From an uncultured Bacilli bacterium (lineage in GTDB: Bacteria > Bacillota_I > Bacilli_A > RF39 > UBA660): DNA of 32,696 nucleotides. Position 1 is the first letter of the stretch. Every line of letters starts with the position of its first letter. The position numbers and the translations under genes were made by a program. This document shows positions 18,065 through 28,330 of this stretch, one piece after another. Where the stretch lies: positions 1 to 32,696 of the forward strand of contig CANQTA010000012.1 in assembly GCA_947626655.1 (NCBI GenBank). The letters are read 5' to 3'. The notes under the pieces are model-generated. The model was given only the letters and a program-made list of their open reading frames with translations. It had not been told where the DNA came from and made no database searches.

Positions 18065-18526
18065 ATGAATAGATTAAAAGAATTACGATTAGAACATAAA
18101 ATTACTCAAACCAATATTGCTAAATTATTAGAAATGAAACAAAACGGCTATTGTAAATATGAAAATGAATGTTCCATGATACCAACTAAAAAATTAAAAT
18201 TATTAGCTAGATATTATAATACTAATATCGATTATATATTTGGATTAACAGATATTAAAAAGCCTTATGAAAATTCAAAAGTAGTTCCAATTAATAATGA
18301 CATGAATCGATTAAAAGAAATACGCGAAAACGAAGATTTAATACAAAGTGATATAAGTAAAGTTATTAATATGAGTAGAAATGGTTATTCCCATTATGAA
18401 ACAAATGAACATGATATTCCAAATAAAATATTAATTAAATTAGCTATTTATTATAATGTTCCGATTGATTATATTTTATATATGACTGATGAAAGAGAGC
18501 CTTTTAAAAGAAATAGTTTAAATTAA
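18065..18526 (+). CDS. Tandem double-HTH XRE-family regulator (paralog of 3157-3618)
   Basis: Two MNRLKE(L/I)R HTH halves; track start at 18056 is GTG, ATG at 18065 more likely. Confidence 0.88.
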   Translation: MNRLKELRLEHKITQTNIAKLLEMKQNGYCKYENECSMIPTKKLKLLARYYNTNIDYIFGLTDIKKPYENSKVVPINNDMNRLKEIRENEDLIQSDISKVINMSRNGYSHYETNEHDIPNKILIKLAIYYNVPIDYILYMTDEREPFKRNSLN

Positions 18527-18528
18527 AA

Positions 18529-18560
18529 AAATGTTGAAAAACATTAAGTTATCAACATTT
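18529..18560 (-). terminator. Intrinsic terminator of tatD
   Basis: Minus: AAATGTTGA...TCAACATTTTTTT. Confidence 0.65.
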
Positions 18561-19308
18561 ATATATTAAACATTTTTTTGATATTATTATTAGTTATTGT
18601 ACTTAATTCTTCTAAAGATATATTGTATAAATTGGCAACAAATTTGGCTATATCTAAAATATGACTGGGATTATTTTGGTGTCCACGATAGGGTTCTGGA
18701 GTTAAATAAGGAGAATCAGTTTCTAAGATAATATTATCTAGAGGTATTTTTTGATATACTTCTTTTAAATTGGCATTTTTAAAAGTTATAACACCATTAA
18801 TACCTAATAAGTAACCCATTTTTATATATTCTTGGGCTGTTTCTATACTCCCAGAAAATGAATGAATAACACCTTTGACATTATATTTTTTTAAGATAGT
18901 TAAAGTGTCTAAAGTAGCATCTCTACTATGAATTATAACAGGTATATTATATTGTTGGGCTAAGCTTAATTGAATTTCTAAAAGTTTTATTTGACTTTCC
19001 TTATTTTCTTTAGTGTAATGATAATCTAAACCTATTTCACCGATGGCTATAATTTTAGGATTATTTAAATTAGCTTCAATAAATTTTATATCATTATTAT
19101 TATATTCTTGGACATTTTCAGGATGAATACCCAAAGCACCATACATATTAGGATATTTTTCTATTAATGTTAAAATTTCTTCATTATTTTGACGATTTGT
19201 TCCATTATTTATAAATCTATTAACTAAGTTTTGTTCGGATAATTTAATTATCTCTTCGATATTAGTATAGTATTCTTTATAAAGATGACAATGAGTATCA
19301 GTAAACAT
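18559..19308 (-). CDS. tatD: TatD family metal-dependent DNase
   Basis: MFTDTHCHL, GEIGLDYH, IIHSRDA, LETDSPYLTPEPYRG. Confidence 0.97.
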   Translation of the reverse strand: MFTDTHCHLYKEYYTNIEEIIKLSEQNLVNRFINNGTNRQNNEEILTLIEKYPNMYGALGIHPENVQEYNNNDIKFIEANLNNPKIIAIGEIGLDYHYTKENKESQIKLLEIQLSLAQQYNIPVIIHSRDATLDTLTILKKYNVKGVIHSFSGSIETAQEYIKMGYLLGINGVITFKNANLKEVYQKIPLDNIILETDSPYLTPEPYRGHQNNPSHILDIAKFVANLYNISLEELSTITNNNIKKMFNI

Positions 19309-20837
19309 TAATCTAATTTTATCCTTTCAAATAAATTAGCTGGTTTTTCTAAACCTAAATCATAAGAAATCATTTTAGTATTAATATTAGCAAAATCACG
19401 AGAAGTAACTTTTAAACTATCAAGAATTTTATTGGCAGTTTCCGGTATAAAAGCTTGTAAAAGAATAGCGCAAACACGTATAGAATCAAGTAAATTATAA
19501 ATAACAGTTTCAAGACGTTTTGTATTACTCTCATCTTTAGCTAATACCCATGGTGTATTGTCATCTATATATTTATTACATTTTCTAAGAACTTCAAAGA
19601 TACTTTCTAAAGCTTCATTAATTTTTAATTCGTTCATTTTATTATCAACGATAGATTTTAAATTATTGACAGAATTTAATAAATCATTATCGATATTTTC
19701 AATAAGTTCAGGATTATTAACTTTGCCATTAAAATATTTAATTCCCATTTGAATAGTTCTACTGACTAAATTACCAAGTACATTAGCTAAGTTACTATTA
19801 ATACTTTCGATTAATAATTCTTTAGTATAAGTACCATCGGAAGCAAAAGGCATTTCGTGTAACATATAATAACGGACAGCATCAACACCATATTCTTTTA
19901 CTAAATCATCGGCATATACAATATTTCCTTTGCTTTTACTCATTTTATCGCTACCAAATAAAAGCCATGGATGGCCAAATATTTGTTTTGGCAATTCAAT
20001 ATCTAAGGCATGTAATATTATTGGCCAATAAATAGTATGAAATCTTAAAATATCTTTACCTATTAAATGAATATCACACGGCCAGTACTTTTTAAATTCT
20101 TCACTACTGCCATCAGGGTCATAACCTAAAAAGGTAATATAGTTAGTTAGAGCATCTATCCAAACATATATAACATGGTTAGGATCAAAAGTAACAGGTA
20201 TTCCCCATTTAAATGAAGTTCTTGATACACATAAATCTTGAAGTCCAGGTTTAATAAAATTATTTAACATTTCATTTTTTCTAGCTTCTGGTTCAATAAA
20301 ATGGGGATGAGATTCAATATATTCTTCTAACCATTGGGAATATTTACTCATTTTAAAGAAATATGCTTCTTCAGTAGCTTCTTTTAAAGGACGACCACAA
20401 TCAGGGCATTTGCCATCAGATACTTGTGATAAAGTCCAAAAAGATTCACATGGAGTACAATATAACCCTTTATATTCACCCTTGTAAATATCACCTTTTT
20501 CATAGAGTTTATTAAATATTTTTTGAACTACTTTTTCATGAGCTGGATTAGTTGTTCTAACAAATTTATCATAACTTGTATTCATTAAAAGCCAAATTTT
20601 TTCAATTTCGCCAGCAATATTATCAACATATTCTTGCGGACTAATACCGGCTTCTTTAGCTTTTTCTTCTATTTTTTCACCATGTTCATCGGTACCAGTT
20701 TGAAAATATACATCATAGCCATCTAGTCTTTTATATCTTGCAATGGCATCGGCTAAAACTATTTCATAAGTATTACCAATATGAGGTTTAGCACTTGTAT
20801 AGGCAATAGCAGTACTTATATAAAATTTTTTATTCAT
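19308..20837 (-). CDS. metG: Methionyl-tRNA synthetase
   Basis: YTSAKPHIGNTYE (HIGH), Zn ligands CTPC/CPDC, KMSKSKGN. Confidence 0.98.
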   Translation of the reverse strand: MNKKFYISTAIAYTSAKPHIGNTYEIVLADAIARYKRLDGYDVYFQTGTDEHGEKIEEKAKEAGISPQEYVDNIAGEIEKIWLLMNTSYDKFVRTTNPAHEKVVQKIFNKLYEKGDIYKGEYKGLYCTPCESFWTLSQVSDGKCPDCGRPLKEATEEAYFFKMSKYSQWLEEYIESHPHFIEPEARKNEMLNNFIKPGLQDLCVSRTSFKWGIPVTFDPNHVIYVWIDALTNYITFLGYDPDGSSEEFKKYWPCDIHLIGKDILRFHTIYWPIILHALDIELPKQIFGHPWLLFGSDKMSKSKGNIVYADDLVKEYGVDAVRYYMLHEMPFASDGTYTKELLIESINSNLANVLGNLVSRTIQMGIKYFNGKVNNPELIENIDNDLLNSVNNLKSIVDNKMNELKINEALESIFEVLRKCNKYIDDNTPWVLAKDESNTKRLETVIYNLLDSIRVCAILLQAFIPETANKILDSLKVTSRDFANINTKMISYDLGLEKPANLFERIKLD

Positions 20838-21323
20838 TTAATTTTCCTCTTTTCTATTTGGATTACCAGTCCAACTATCTCTTATCGTGGTAACTTCTTC
20901 ACCACAAGTTAAATATTTTACAAATAATCCTTGGATATAAGCTTCACCTTTTTTAACTTTAAATTCTTGATCACTTTCATTTTGCAAAGAAACATACATG
21001 TGTCCATGAGTTTCAGGATTATCAAAGTAATCAGCATCGATTACACCTACTTGATTAGTCATACGCACATTATATTTAAAGCCAACACTACTCCTTACCA
21101 CAAGAAGAAGCATTTCATCGCCAGCAAATTTTGCTCGGTAACCAGTTGGAATTTTTTTAATTTCGTGAGGTTTAATGCTAAAATCTTCAATAGCAAAAAA
21201 ATCGTAGCCGGCACTATATTTAGTTTTGCGAGCTGGTAATTTGTATTCATTATATAAATTTTGATCATTTTTTATTTCTTTTTGAAATTGTTCATAACTA
21301 ATTTTTTCAAAATATCTTTCCAT
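20838..21323 (-). CDS. dut: dUTP diphosphatase (trimeric family)
   Basis: KYSAGYDFFA, VVRSSVGFK, GVIDADYFDNPE. ATG at 21323 has AAAGGAGTG RBS; track start (21356) is upstream. Confidence 0.9.
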   Translation of the reverse strand: MERYFEKISYEQFQKEIKNDQNLYNEYKLPARKTKYSAGYDFFAIEDFSIKPHEIKKIPTGYRAKFAGDEMLLLVVRSSVGFKYNVRMTNQVGVIDADYFDNPETHGHMYVSLQNESDQEFKVKKGEAYIQGLFVKYLTCGEEVTTIRDSWTGNPNRKEEN

Positions 21324-21333
21324 ATACACTCCT

Positions 21334-21957
21334 TTATAATATATTCTTAAGTTCATTTAAACTTTTGATAGTTTGATATCGATGATCTTTTTTATCTGTT
21401 TTCCAAATAGCATGCATTCCTAAGGATATAGGAAATTCTACATCATTTTCTAGAGAGTCCCCAATTGAAAGACACTCATTAGGTTGATATTTTTCAAAAA
21501 TAACAGCAAAGGCTTGAGGATTGGGTTTATAGTAATTTATATCAGCACCATAAACTTTTTGAAAATATTGAAGAATACCCATGTTTTCAAGTCTTTTCTT
21601 TTGCGTTTCGGTAAACCAATTAGTGATAACATATAAATCATACTTTTTACTTAAATATTCTAAAGTGTTCTTTAACTCTTCATCTTGATAAAATAGATTT
21701 CCTTGGGCTTCAATTAATTTATCAACAAATAAAATGGGTAAATTTAAGTTAGTACGGTGATTAACAAATTCTAAAAATGTTTCTTTAGAAAGTTTAGGAT
21801 AATATTTTTCAGACATGTTAATACTTTCATCAATTTTAGTAATCAATTCTTCTGAAAAATTATAATTCATTTCTTTTAATACATTTTTTAATGCGGAAAT
21901 AAATTCATCTTTCCACATAATTAGGGTATTATCTAAATCAAATATTATTGCTTTCAT
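21334..21957 (-). CDS. HAD-superfamily hydrolase
   Basis: MKAIIFDLDNTLIMW, VITNW, GDSLENDVEFP. Start corrected to the ATG after AAAGAGGTG; track start lies inside the T-box. Confidence 0.9.
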   Translation of the reverse strand: MKAIIFDLDNTLIMWKDEFISALKNVLKEMNYNFSEELITKIDESINMSEKYYPKLSKETFLEFVNHRTNLNLPILFVDKLIEAQGNLFYQDEELKNTLEYLSKKYDLYVITNWFTETQKKRLENMGILQYFQKVYGADINYYKPNPQAFAVIFEKYQPNECLSIGDSLENDVEFPISLGMHAIWKTDKKDHRYQTIKSLNELKNIL

Positions 21958-21973
21958 AATCACCTCTTTAACG

Positions 21974-22173
21974 AAAAAAAACATAAATAAAGAAAGGACG
22001 AATATAATCCGCGGTACCACCTTTATTTATGAATTAATCATACACTTTATGTTGTAAAGCACATCTGCTTTTTAGCTCCCTAGTTCATACCTAAATAATT
22101 CCTTTATTAATTTTCACCAACCATTAATTCTCTTTACAATTCCTTATTTATCATACTAGTTCTTCGCTAACTA
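21974..22173 (-). promoter_or_regulatory. T-box riboswitch leader, probably tRNA-Met responsive
   Basis: Minus strand AAAGGTGGTACCGCGG T-box/antiterminator; terminator cataaataaag...ctttatttatg + T8; Stem I closing ttgtaaag/ctttacaa; candidate AUG specifier (rc 22086-22088). Confidence 0.92.
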
Positions 22174-22179
22174 AGGTTA

Positions 22180-22208
22180 ATTTTAGCATAATTAAGTATT
22201 GAAATCAA
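22180..22208 (-). promoter_or_regulatory. Promoter of the T-box operon
   Basis: TTGATT-N17-TAAAAT. Confidence 0.6.
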
Positions 22209-22224
22209 CTAAAATTAGTTAAGA

Positions 22225-22734
22225 TTAAATGATATCTAATTTTTTGACAATTATTTTTTGGGCAATTTTTGCATATTTTAAGTTTTCTGGGTTTTGATTA
22301 GTACTTAAAATAAATATAAGACCACTACAATCGTTAGAAGTAATAATTGGCAATATTGTAAAGTAACAATTTTTTTGAAAGTTGATTTCTTTCGAAGAAC
22401 TAACATAGCTTTCACGATTATCGATTAATTTTTGAAAATTTTCAGTTAATCTAGTATTTATTAATTCTTTTAAATTATTAGAAGTAGCTATAATTTTTTC
22501 ACGATCACTTATCATGATTTCTACATTACAAGTATCACAAATTATTTCACAAATCATAGCTCCTAATTCTTTAATATTTTCAACATGAGAATATTTTTTG
22601 ATAATAATTGAATTATCAGCGGTATATATTTCTAATGGTTCACCATCGCGAATACCTAAGTTATATCTAATTTCTTTGGGAACGACGATTCTTCCTAATT
22701 CATCAATTCTTCTCGTAATTCCACTTTTACTCAT
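22225..22734 (-). CDS. spoVT: Stage V sporulation regulator SpoVT (AbrB-type N-terminus + GAF-like)
   Basis: SKSGITRRIDELGRIVVPKEIRYNLGIRDGEPLEIYT. Confidence 0.95.
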   Translation of the reverse strand: MSKSGITRRIDELGRIVVPKEIRYNLGIRDGEPLEIYTADNSIIIKKYSHVENIKELGAMICEIICDTCNVEIMISDREKIIATSNNLKELINTRLTENFQKLIDNRESYVSSSKEINFQKNCYFTILPIITSNDCSGLIFILSTNQNPENLKYAKIAQKIIVKKLDII

Positions 22735-22789
22735 ATACTACACACTCCTTTTTATAGTGTGAAGCGAATTTCCAGAATTATACTTGTTT

Positions 22790-23137
22790 TTAGGCAATTT
22801 CGGTGGTTATTTCAATACCAACTACGCCATATTTTTCTTCTTCTTTTTTTGAATATATTGTTTCTAATGTTTTAATTAATTCTGCATATGTTGTGGTAGC
22901 ATCGCCAAATAAATTTATTGGAAACTTATTTAGAAGATTTTTAAATGATGTATCATGATAAATATTAGTAACTTTAACTTTTAGAGTGCGAGGATTATTT
23001 TCAACACTTTCAAAAATTATTATATCACCAATTTTAATTTTTTGTCTTTTTTCATCATTTAAACGTAATTCGATTTTTTTAGTTCCTTTCTTGACACAAT
23101 CAAAATATTGAGGGATTAAACGCATACTATGTTCCAT
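22790..23137 (-). CDS. ASCH-domain protein
   Basis: MRLIPQYFDCVKKGTKKIELRLNDEKRQKIKIGDIIIF. Confidence 0.85.
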   Translation of the reverse strand: MEHSMRLIPQYFDCVKKGTKKIELRLNDEKRQKIKIGDIIIFESVENNPRTLKVKVTNIYHDTSFKNLLNKFPINLFGDATTTYAELIKTLETIYSKKEEEKYGVVGIEITTEIA

Positions 23138-23150
23138 AATTTTTTCCTTT

Positions 23151-26100
23151 CTAATTATCTTTTATAGCAATCAATAATTTTACTAAATAATAAATATAAT
23201 GTTCAGGTAAGCCTTTGTAAAATAAAGTAATGATAATATTTTTATGTTGATATTTAATGTTAAATTTAGAAGAAATAGCCATTGTTTCAAATAATAATTT
23301 ATCACCTTTTAAAGTATTAGATAATTCTTCTGGTAATATAATTTCGACAAAACGTTCAGTTTTATTAACTTTAGTTATATTTAACATCTTACATAGATTA
23401 GTAAACCATTCTTCATACATATATATTTCTAAATCATGATCTATTTTACCAAAGCGATCTTCTAATTCTTCTTTAACTGATTTTAATTTGGCAAATGAAT
23501 CAATTTCATTTATTTTTTGATGAATTTCAATTTTTATATCTTCATCATTAACATAAGAATCTTTGATGTGAGTAGATACTTCAATAAGATTTTTATTATC
23601 ATCCTCTTCTTCTTCTACATATTCACCTTTGGCTCTTTTTAATTCATCTTCAATTAATTTCATGTATAAAGAAATACCAACTGAGTCGACAAAACCAGCT
23701 TGATCACTACCAAAAATGTCACCAGCGCCACGGATAGCTAAATCACGCATCGCAATTTTATAGCCGCTTCCAAGTTCAGTAAATTCTTTGATGGCTTGAA
23801 GCCTTTTTATAGCTACTTCATTAAGCATTTTTTTAGAATCATAGAGAAGATAAGCATAGGCAATTTTATCACTTCGACCTACACGACCGCGAATTTGGTA
23901 TAATTGTGCTAGGCCAAAATTATCAGCATCATATACAATTAAAGTATTTGCATTAGCAATATCGATACCATTTTCAATAATTGTAGTACATATTAAAATA
24001 TCATATTGGTAATTAACAAAATCCTCCATTTTACTTTCTAATTCTTCTTTAGTCATCCGACCATGAGCATAACTAATTCGAGCTTCCGGAACTAAAGTAT
24101 TTATGTGAGAAACAATTTTTTCTAAATTTTCAATACGATTATATAAAATAAAGACTTGACCTTTGCGACCTAATTCTTTATAAATGGCATCCTTAATTAA
24201 TAAATCTTGTTCTTCGACTACGTAAGTTTGGACAGGATAACGATTAATAGGAGGCGTATCAATTACTGATAAATCGCGAAGACCAGAAAGGGCCATTTTC
24301 AAAGTTCTAGGAATTGGAGTAGCCGATAAAGTTAAAACATTGACATCATTTTTCATTTCTTTAATTTTCTCTTTATGTTTAACACCAAAGCGTTGTTCTT
24401 CATCAACTACTAATAAACCTAATTTGGCGGGTTTAACATCATTACTTAATATACGATGAGTACCTACAACAATATCAATTGTTCCTTTCGATAAACCTTC
24501 TAAAATATTGGTAGTTTCTTTTGCAGTTGTAAATCTATTTAAAAGACGAATTTCAACGGGGATATCTTTAAATCTTTCTTTAATAACATTATATTGTTGT
24601 TTAGCTAAAATGGTAGTTGGACAAAGATATAAAACTTGTTTATTATTGACAACAGTTTTAAAAATACCACGCATGGCAACTTCAGTTTTACCAAAACCAA
24701 CATCACCACAAAGAAGTCGATCCATTGGAATAGTACTACTTAAATCATGATTTATTTCTTCAATTGCTTTTAATTGGTCTCTAGTTTCTTGATATGGAAA
24801 ACTACTAGCAAATAATGCTTCTTCAGCATAATTTTGGTAAGCTTCGCCTTCTATCGCAGCTCGTTTGGAATATAATTCTAACAATTCTTTAGAAATATCT
24901 TTAGCTTTAGCTTTGATATAGGTCTTAGTTTTAGCCCAACTACTAGAATTTAATTTATTCAATTTAGGTTTAAGACCATCTTTATCAGAATATTTATAAA
25001 TAGTATTTATCTTTTCAACGGGAATATAAATTTTATCATTACCATCGTATAATAATTGAATATAATCTTTACTTAAGCCATCTTTAGTTAGAGTAACTAA
25101 ACCATTATAGATACCAATACCATGATTAATATGAACAACGTAATCACCTTTGGTCAAGTCATTATAACTTTTTATCTTCTTACCAATATGAAGATTATTT
25201 TTGTATTTAGCTTGATTATTTGTTTGAATTCCAATATCATTTTCACTAATACATACTATGTTGTTAAAAATAAAGCCATTATTTATTTTTTGCTTAACTA
25301 TATTAGCACTTGGAATTAGTTTTTTTATCGTTTTTATTTCACTATCTTTAGATAAATAGAAATATACTTCTTTACCCTCTTTTTGCCATTTATAATAACT
25401 GTCTTTTAATAATTCAAAATTTTCATTAAAAGAAGTCATCGAACTAGAAACAATATCAGTGGGATTATTGATGGTATCAAGATAAAGTTCATAAGATGGT
25501 GTTAATTCATTTAATTCATACATATATTTTTCTTGCGTATTATTATCATTATTATAAGCTAGGATTTCTTCTTGCAATTTTTGATAGGCAACATCAATTT
25601 GTTGTTTATTTAAATAGACTACAATAGCATCTTTGGTATAATCTAGTAATGAGCTTTTAGAGGTAGTAATTACTTCTTGAAATGGTTTAATAATAATATT
25701 AGAAATTTCATTTAAAGTTCTTTGGGTATTTTCATCAAAATAACGGATAGAATCTATTTGTTCACCATCAAATTCAATTCTAATTGGATGAGTTTCATTT
25801 ATGATATAAATATCTATAATAAAGCCACGGACGCTAAATTCACCGGAGGTAGTTACTAATGATTCACGTTTGTAGCCAAAGTTACCTAAATTATTTATAA
25901 AATCATTCCGATTTAATGAAAGACCGGTTTTTAAAACAATTTTATTTTGGGCACTTTGCGATGGTAAATATTTTAAATAGCCCATTAAGTTAGTAACGAT
26001 TATTAAATTTTGGGAAGAAAGCTTATCTAAAACATTTAAACGACCTAATTCAAATTCTGGGGAAATAGCAATGACTTTAGAAGTAATAAAATCATCCATA

Positions 26101-26297
26101 GGAAATAATTCAGTTTGTTCATTATGGGTTTTGATACTATTATAGAGTTTATTACTTTCATATAGATTAGATGCCACTACAATGATGTTTTTAGATTCTT
26201 TTTTATATAAATTAGCAACGTAAAAAGCGATTAACTCATTTGTTAATCCATATGTAACACTGCCGTTTTTGTAATTAAAGTAATTACTAAAATCCAT
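23151..26297 (-). CDS. mfd: Transcription-repair coupling factor
   Basis: 1048 aa; MDRLLCGDVGFGKTEVAMRG, VVDEEQRFG, LSATPIPRTL, QIRGRVGRS. Confidence 0.98.
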   Translation of the reverse strand: MDFSNYFNYKNGSVTYGLTNELIAFYVANLYKKESKNIIVVASNLYESNKLYNSIKTHNEQTELFPMDDFITSKVIAISPEFELGRLNVLDKLSSQNLIIVTNLMGYLKYLPSQSAQNKIVLKTGLSLNRNDFINNLGNFGYKRESLVTTSGEFSVRGFIIDIYIINETHPIRIEFDGEQIDSIRYFDENTQRTLNEISNIIIKPFQEVITTSKSSLLDYTKDAIVVYLNKQQIDVAYQKLQEEILAYNNDNNTQEKYMYELNELTPSYELYLDTINNPTDIVSSSMTSFNENFELLKDSYYKWQKEGKEVYFYLSKDSEIKTIKKLIPSANIVKQKINNGFIFNNIVCISENDIGIQTNNQAKYKNNLHIGKKIKSYNDLTKGDYVVHINHGIGIYNGLVTLTKDGLSKDYIQLLYDGNDKIYIPVEKINTIYKYSDKDGLKPKLNKLNSSSWAKTKTYIKAKAKDISKELLELYSKRAAIEGEAYQNYAEEALFASSFPYQETRDQLKAIEEINHDLSSTIPMDRLLCGDVGFGKTEVAMRGIFKTVVNNKQVLYLCPTTILAKQQYNVIKERFKDIPVEIRLLNRFTTAKETTNILEGLSKGTIDIVVGTHRILSNDVKPAKLGLLVVDEEQRFGVKHKEKIKEMKNDVNVLTLSATPIPRTLKMALSGLRDLSVIDTPPINRYPVQTYVVEEQDLLIKDAIYKELGRKGQVFILYNRIENLEKIVSHINTLVPEARISYAHGRMTKEELESKMEDFVNYQYDILICTTIIENGIDIANANTLIVYDADNFGLAQLYQIRGRVGRSDKIAYAYLLYDSKKMLNEVAIKRLQAIKEFTELGSGYKIAMRDLAIRGAGDIFGSDQAGFVDSVGISLYMKLIEDELKRAKGEYVEEEEDDNKNLIEVSTHIKDSYVNDEDIKIEIHQKINEIDSFAKLKSVKEELEDRFGKIDHDLEIYMYEEWFTNLCKMLNITKVNKTERFVEIILPEELSNTLKGDKLLFETMAISSKFNIKYQHKNIIITLFYKGLPEHYIYYLVKLLIAIKDN

Positions 26298-26305
26298 AAA
26301 TCTCC

Positions 26306-26854
26306 TTATGAAACACTTAATTTCAATACTTCGTCTATATCTTTTTCAACAAAAGTTTGAATAATTTTTTTAAATTCCTCCATATTTTTATTTATCATAT
26401 CTAATTCTTCTTTGGTGAATTTAGCTAAAACGTATTTATCGGTTGGAATATTAGCATTTTTGCCGATGCCTATTTTTAGTCTACCAAATTCTTCACTATT
26501 TAATTCTGAAATAATTGATTTAATACCATTATGACCACCAGATGAACTATTTCTTTTGATTTTATATGAACCTGGAGTCATATCTAAATCATCTTGAATA
26601 ACAAAAATATCTTGAGGTTTTATTTTATAGAAATTAACAACTTTACTAACTGCAAGTCCTGATAAATTCATATATGTTTGAGGCTTTAAAAAGATTATTT
26701 GTTCACCATTAATCTCAGTTAAATAAAAATATGATTCCATTTTATTTTTCCAGTCAACTTTTCCTAAATAATTATCTAATACCATAAAACCAATATTGTG
26801 ACGAGTGTTTTTATATTCCCGTCCTGGATTTCCTAAACCTACTACTAATTTCAT
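26306..26854 (-). CDS. pth: Peptidyl-tRNA hydrolase
   Basis: MKLVVGLGNPGREYKNTRHNIGF; QTYMNLSG; SSGGHNGIKSI. Confidence 0.98.
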   Translation of the reverse strand: MKLVVGLGNPGREYKNTRHNIGFMVLDNYLGKVDWKNKMESYFYLTEINGEQIIFLKPQTYMNLSGLAVSKVVNFYKIKPQDIFVIQDDLDMTPGSYKIKRNSSSGGHNGIKSIISELNSEEFGRLKIGIGKNANIPTDKYVLAKFTKEELDMINKNMEEFKKIIQTFVEKDIDEVLKLSVS

Positions 26855-27570
26855 ACTTCCTCCTTAAACATACTTTGATATGTTTGATAATTTTCAATAT
26901 TTATCACATCATTTATTTTAACACCACTACTACCATTTTTGACACATCTTACTAATACAATATAAGGTTTATTATCTTTTTTGGTTTTTATTAAAGTGAT
27001 ATTTTTGACTGGTAATTTATAATGATGACCTAAGATAATTATTTCATCTAATCTACTCGCACGATGGACTAAATAAAATTCACCTTTTGTATTTAAATGA
27101 TTTGATGCAACCTGAAATATTTCTGCTAAGGTTATTGCTAACTCATGCCTAGCTATTGCTAATATTTCTTCCTCGTTTATTTGTTTTTTTTCTTCAACTT
27201 TAAAATATGGTGGGTTACAAGTTATTATATCATACTTTTGCGATTTTAGAAAACTATTAGCTTCTAAAATATTGGCATTATACATGGTGATTTGACTATT
27301 AAGATGATTATAACTTATACTAGCATTGGCTAAATCATATATTTCTTTTTGTAATTCAATACCAGTAATGGAAGCTTTGGTTTTTGTTGCTAATATTAAA
27401 GGAATGGAAGCATTGCCAGAACATAAATCTAAAATATTTTTAGTTTTGGGTGAAAGATGGACATATTCAGCTAAAATGATAGAATCCAATGAAAATTTAA
27501 AGTAATTAGGCATTTGATAAATTTTTAATCCATAATCAAATAAATCATTTAACACTTTATTTTTCATCAT
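26851..27570 (-). CDS. tRNA1(Val) (adenine37-N6)-methyltransferase-like (YabB/TrmN6 family)
   Basis: ILDLCSGNASIPLIL, ITCNPPY; TGA stop overlaps pth ATG (ATGA). Confidence 0.9.
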   Translation of the reverse strand: MMKNKVLNDLFDYGLKIYQMPNYFKFSLDSIILAEYVHLSPKTKNILDLCSGNASIPLILATKTKASITGIELQKEIYDLANASISYNHLNSQITMYNANILEANSFLKSQKYDIITCNPPYFKVEEKKQINEEEILAIARHELAITLAEIFQVASNHLNTKGEFYLVHRASRLDEIIILGHHYKLPVKNITLIKTKKDNKPYIVLVRCVKNGSSGVKINDVINIENYQTYQSMFKEEV

Positions 27571-28330
27571 TAATCACAATTTCTTCTTTATTGCTTCCGA
27601 CTAAAACTTTAAATTTTCGATTTAAGATATCGACACTTATTACTTTACCCTCTCCATTTTTAGTTTTATAGTTTTCACCAATGGCAGGCATTCCTTTTCC
27701 GCATTCAATATAATTATCATCTTCATAAGCCAAACAGCATAAAAGACGACCACATAACCCATTTATTTTGGAAGGATTTAAAGCTAAATTTTGATTTTTA
27801 GCCATATTCATAGAAATAGCATCAATATGATTTAAAAATCTTTTACAACAAACTTTTTGACCACAGACACCAACACCACCAATTTCTTTAGCTTTATCAC
27901 GGGCTCCGATTTGACGAAGTTCAATTCTGGTATGATAAATTCCCGCTAATCTTTTGGCAAGTTCGCGAAAATCAACTCGTTCTTCAGATACAAAACTAAA
28001 TAATAATTGAGATTTATCAAAAGTAAAATCAGCATTAATAACATTCATATTTAAAGAAAAATTTTTAACTAATTCGCGACATTTTTTTAAAGCTTCTGTT
28101 TTTTCTTTTTGTAATTCATAATATCTATCTGTATCTTCATTGGTCGCTTTACGAATAATACTTTTATATTTTTCAGGATCTGGTTTATCGGATATAACAG
28201 TATTTATTTCCCCATATTGTTGTCCTCTTTCAGTTTCAACTATGACATAATCATGGATATTTAAATTAGGTTCGCCATTAAAATAATAACTTTTACCATT
28301 TGATTTAAAAATTACACTATATATTTTCAT
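27557..28330 (-). CDS. ricT: PSP1-domain protein RicT (YaaT)
   Basis: RVDFRELAKRLAGIYHTRIELRQIGARDKAKEIGGVGVCGQKVCCKRFL. Confidence 0.95.
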   Translation of the reverse strand: MKIYSVIFKSNGKSYYFNGEPNLNIHDYVIVETERGQQYGEINTVISDKPDPEKYKSIIRKATNEDTDRYYELQKEKTEALKKCRELVKNFSLNMNVINADFTFDKSQLLFSFVSEERVDFRELAKRLAGIYHTRIELRQIGARDKAKEIGGVGVCGQKVCCKRFLNHIDAISMNMAKNQNLALNPSKINGLCGRLLCCLAYEDDNYIECGKGMPAIGENYKTKNGEGKVISVDILNRKFKVLVGSNKEEIVINDEK

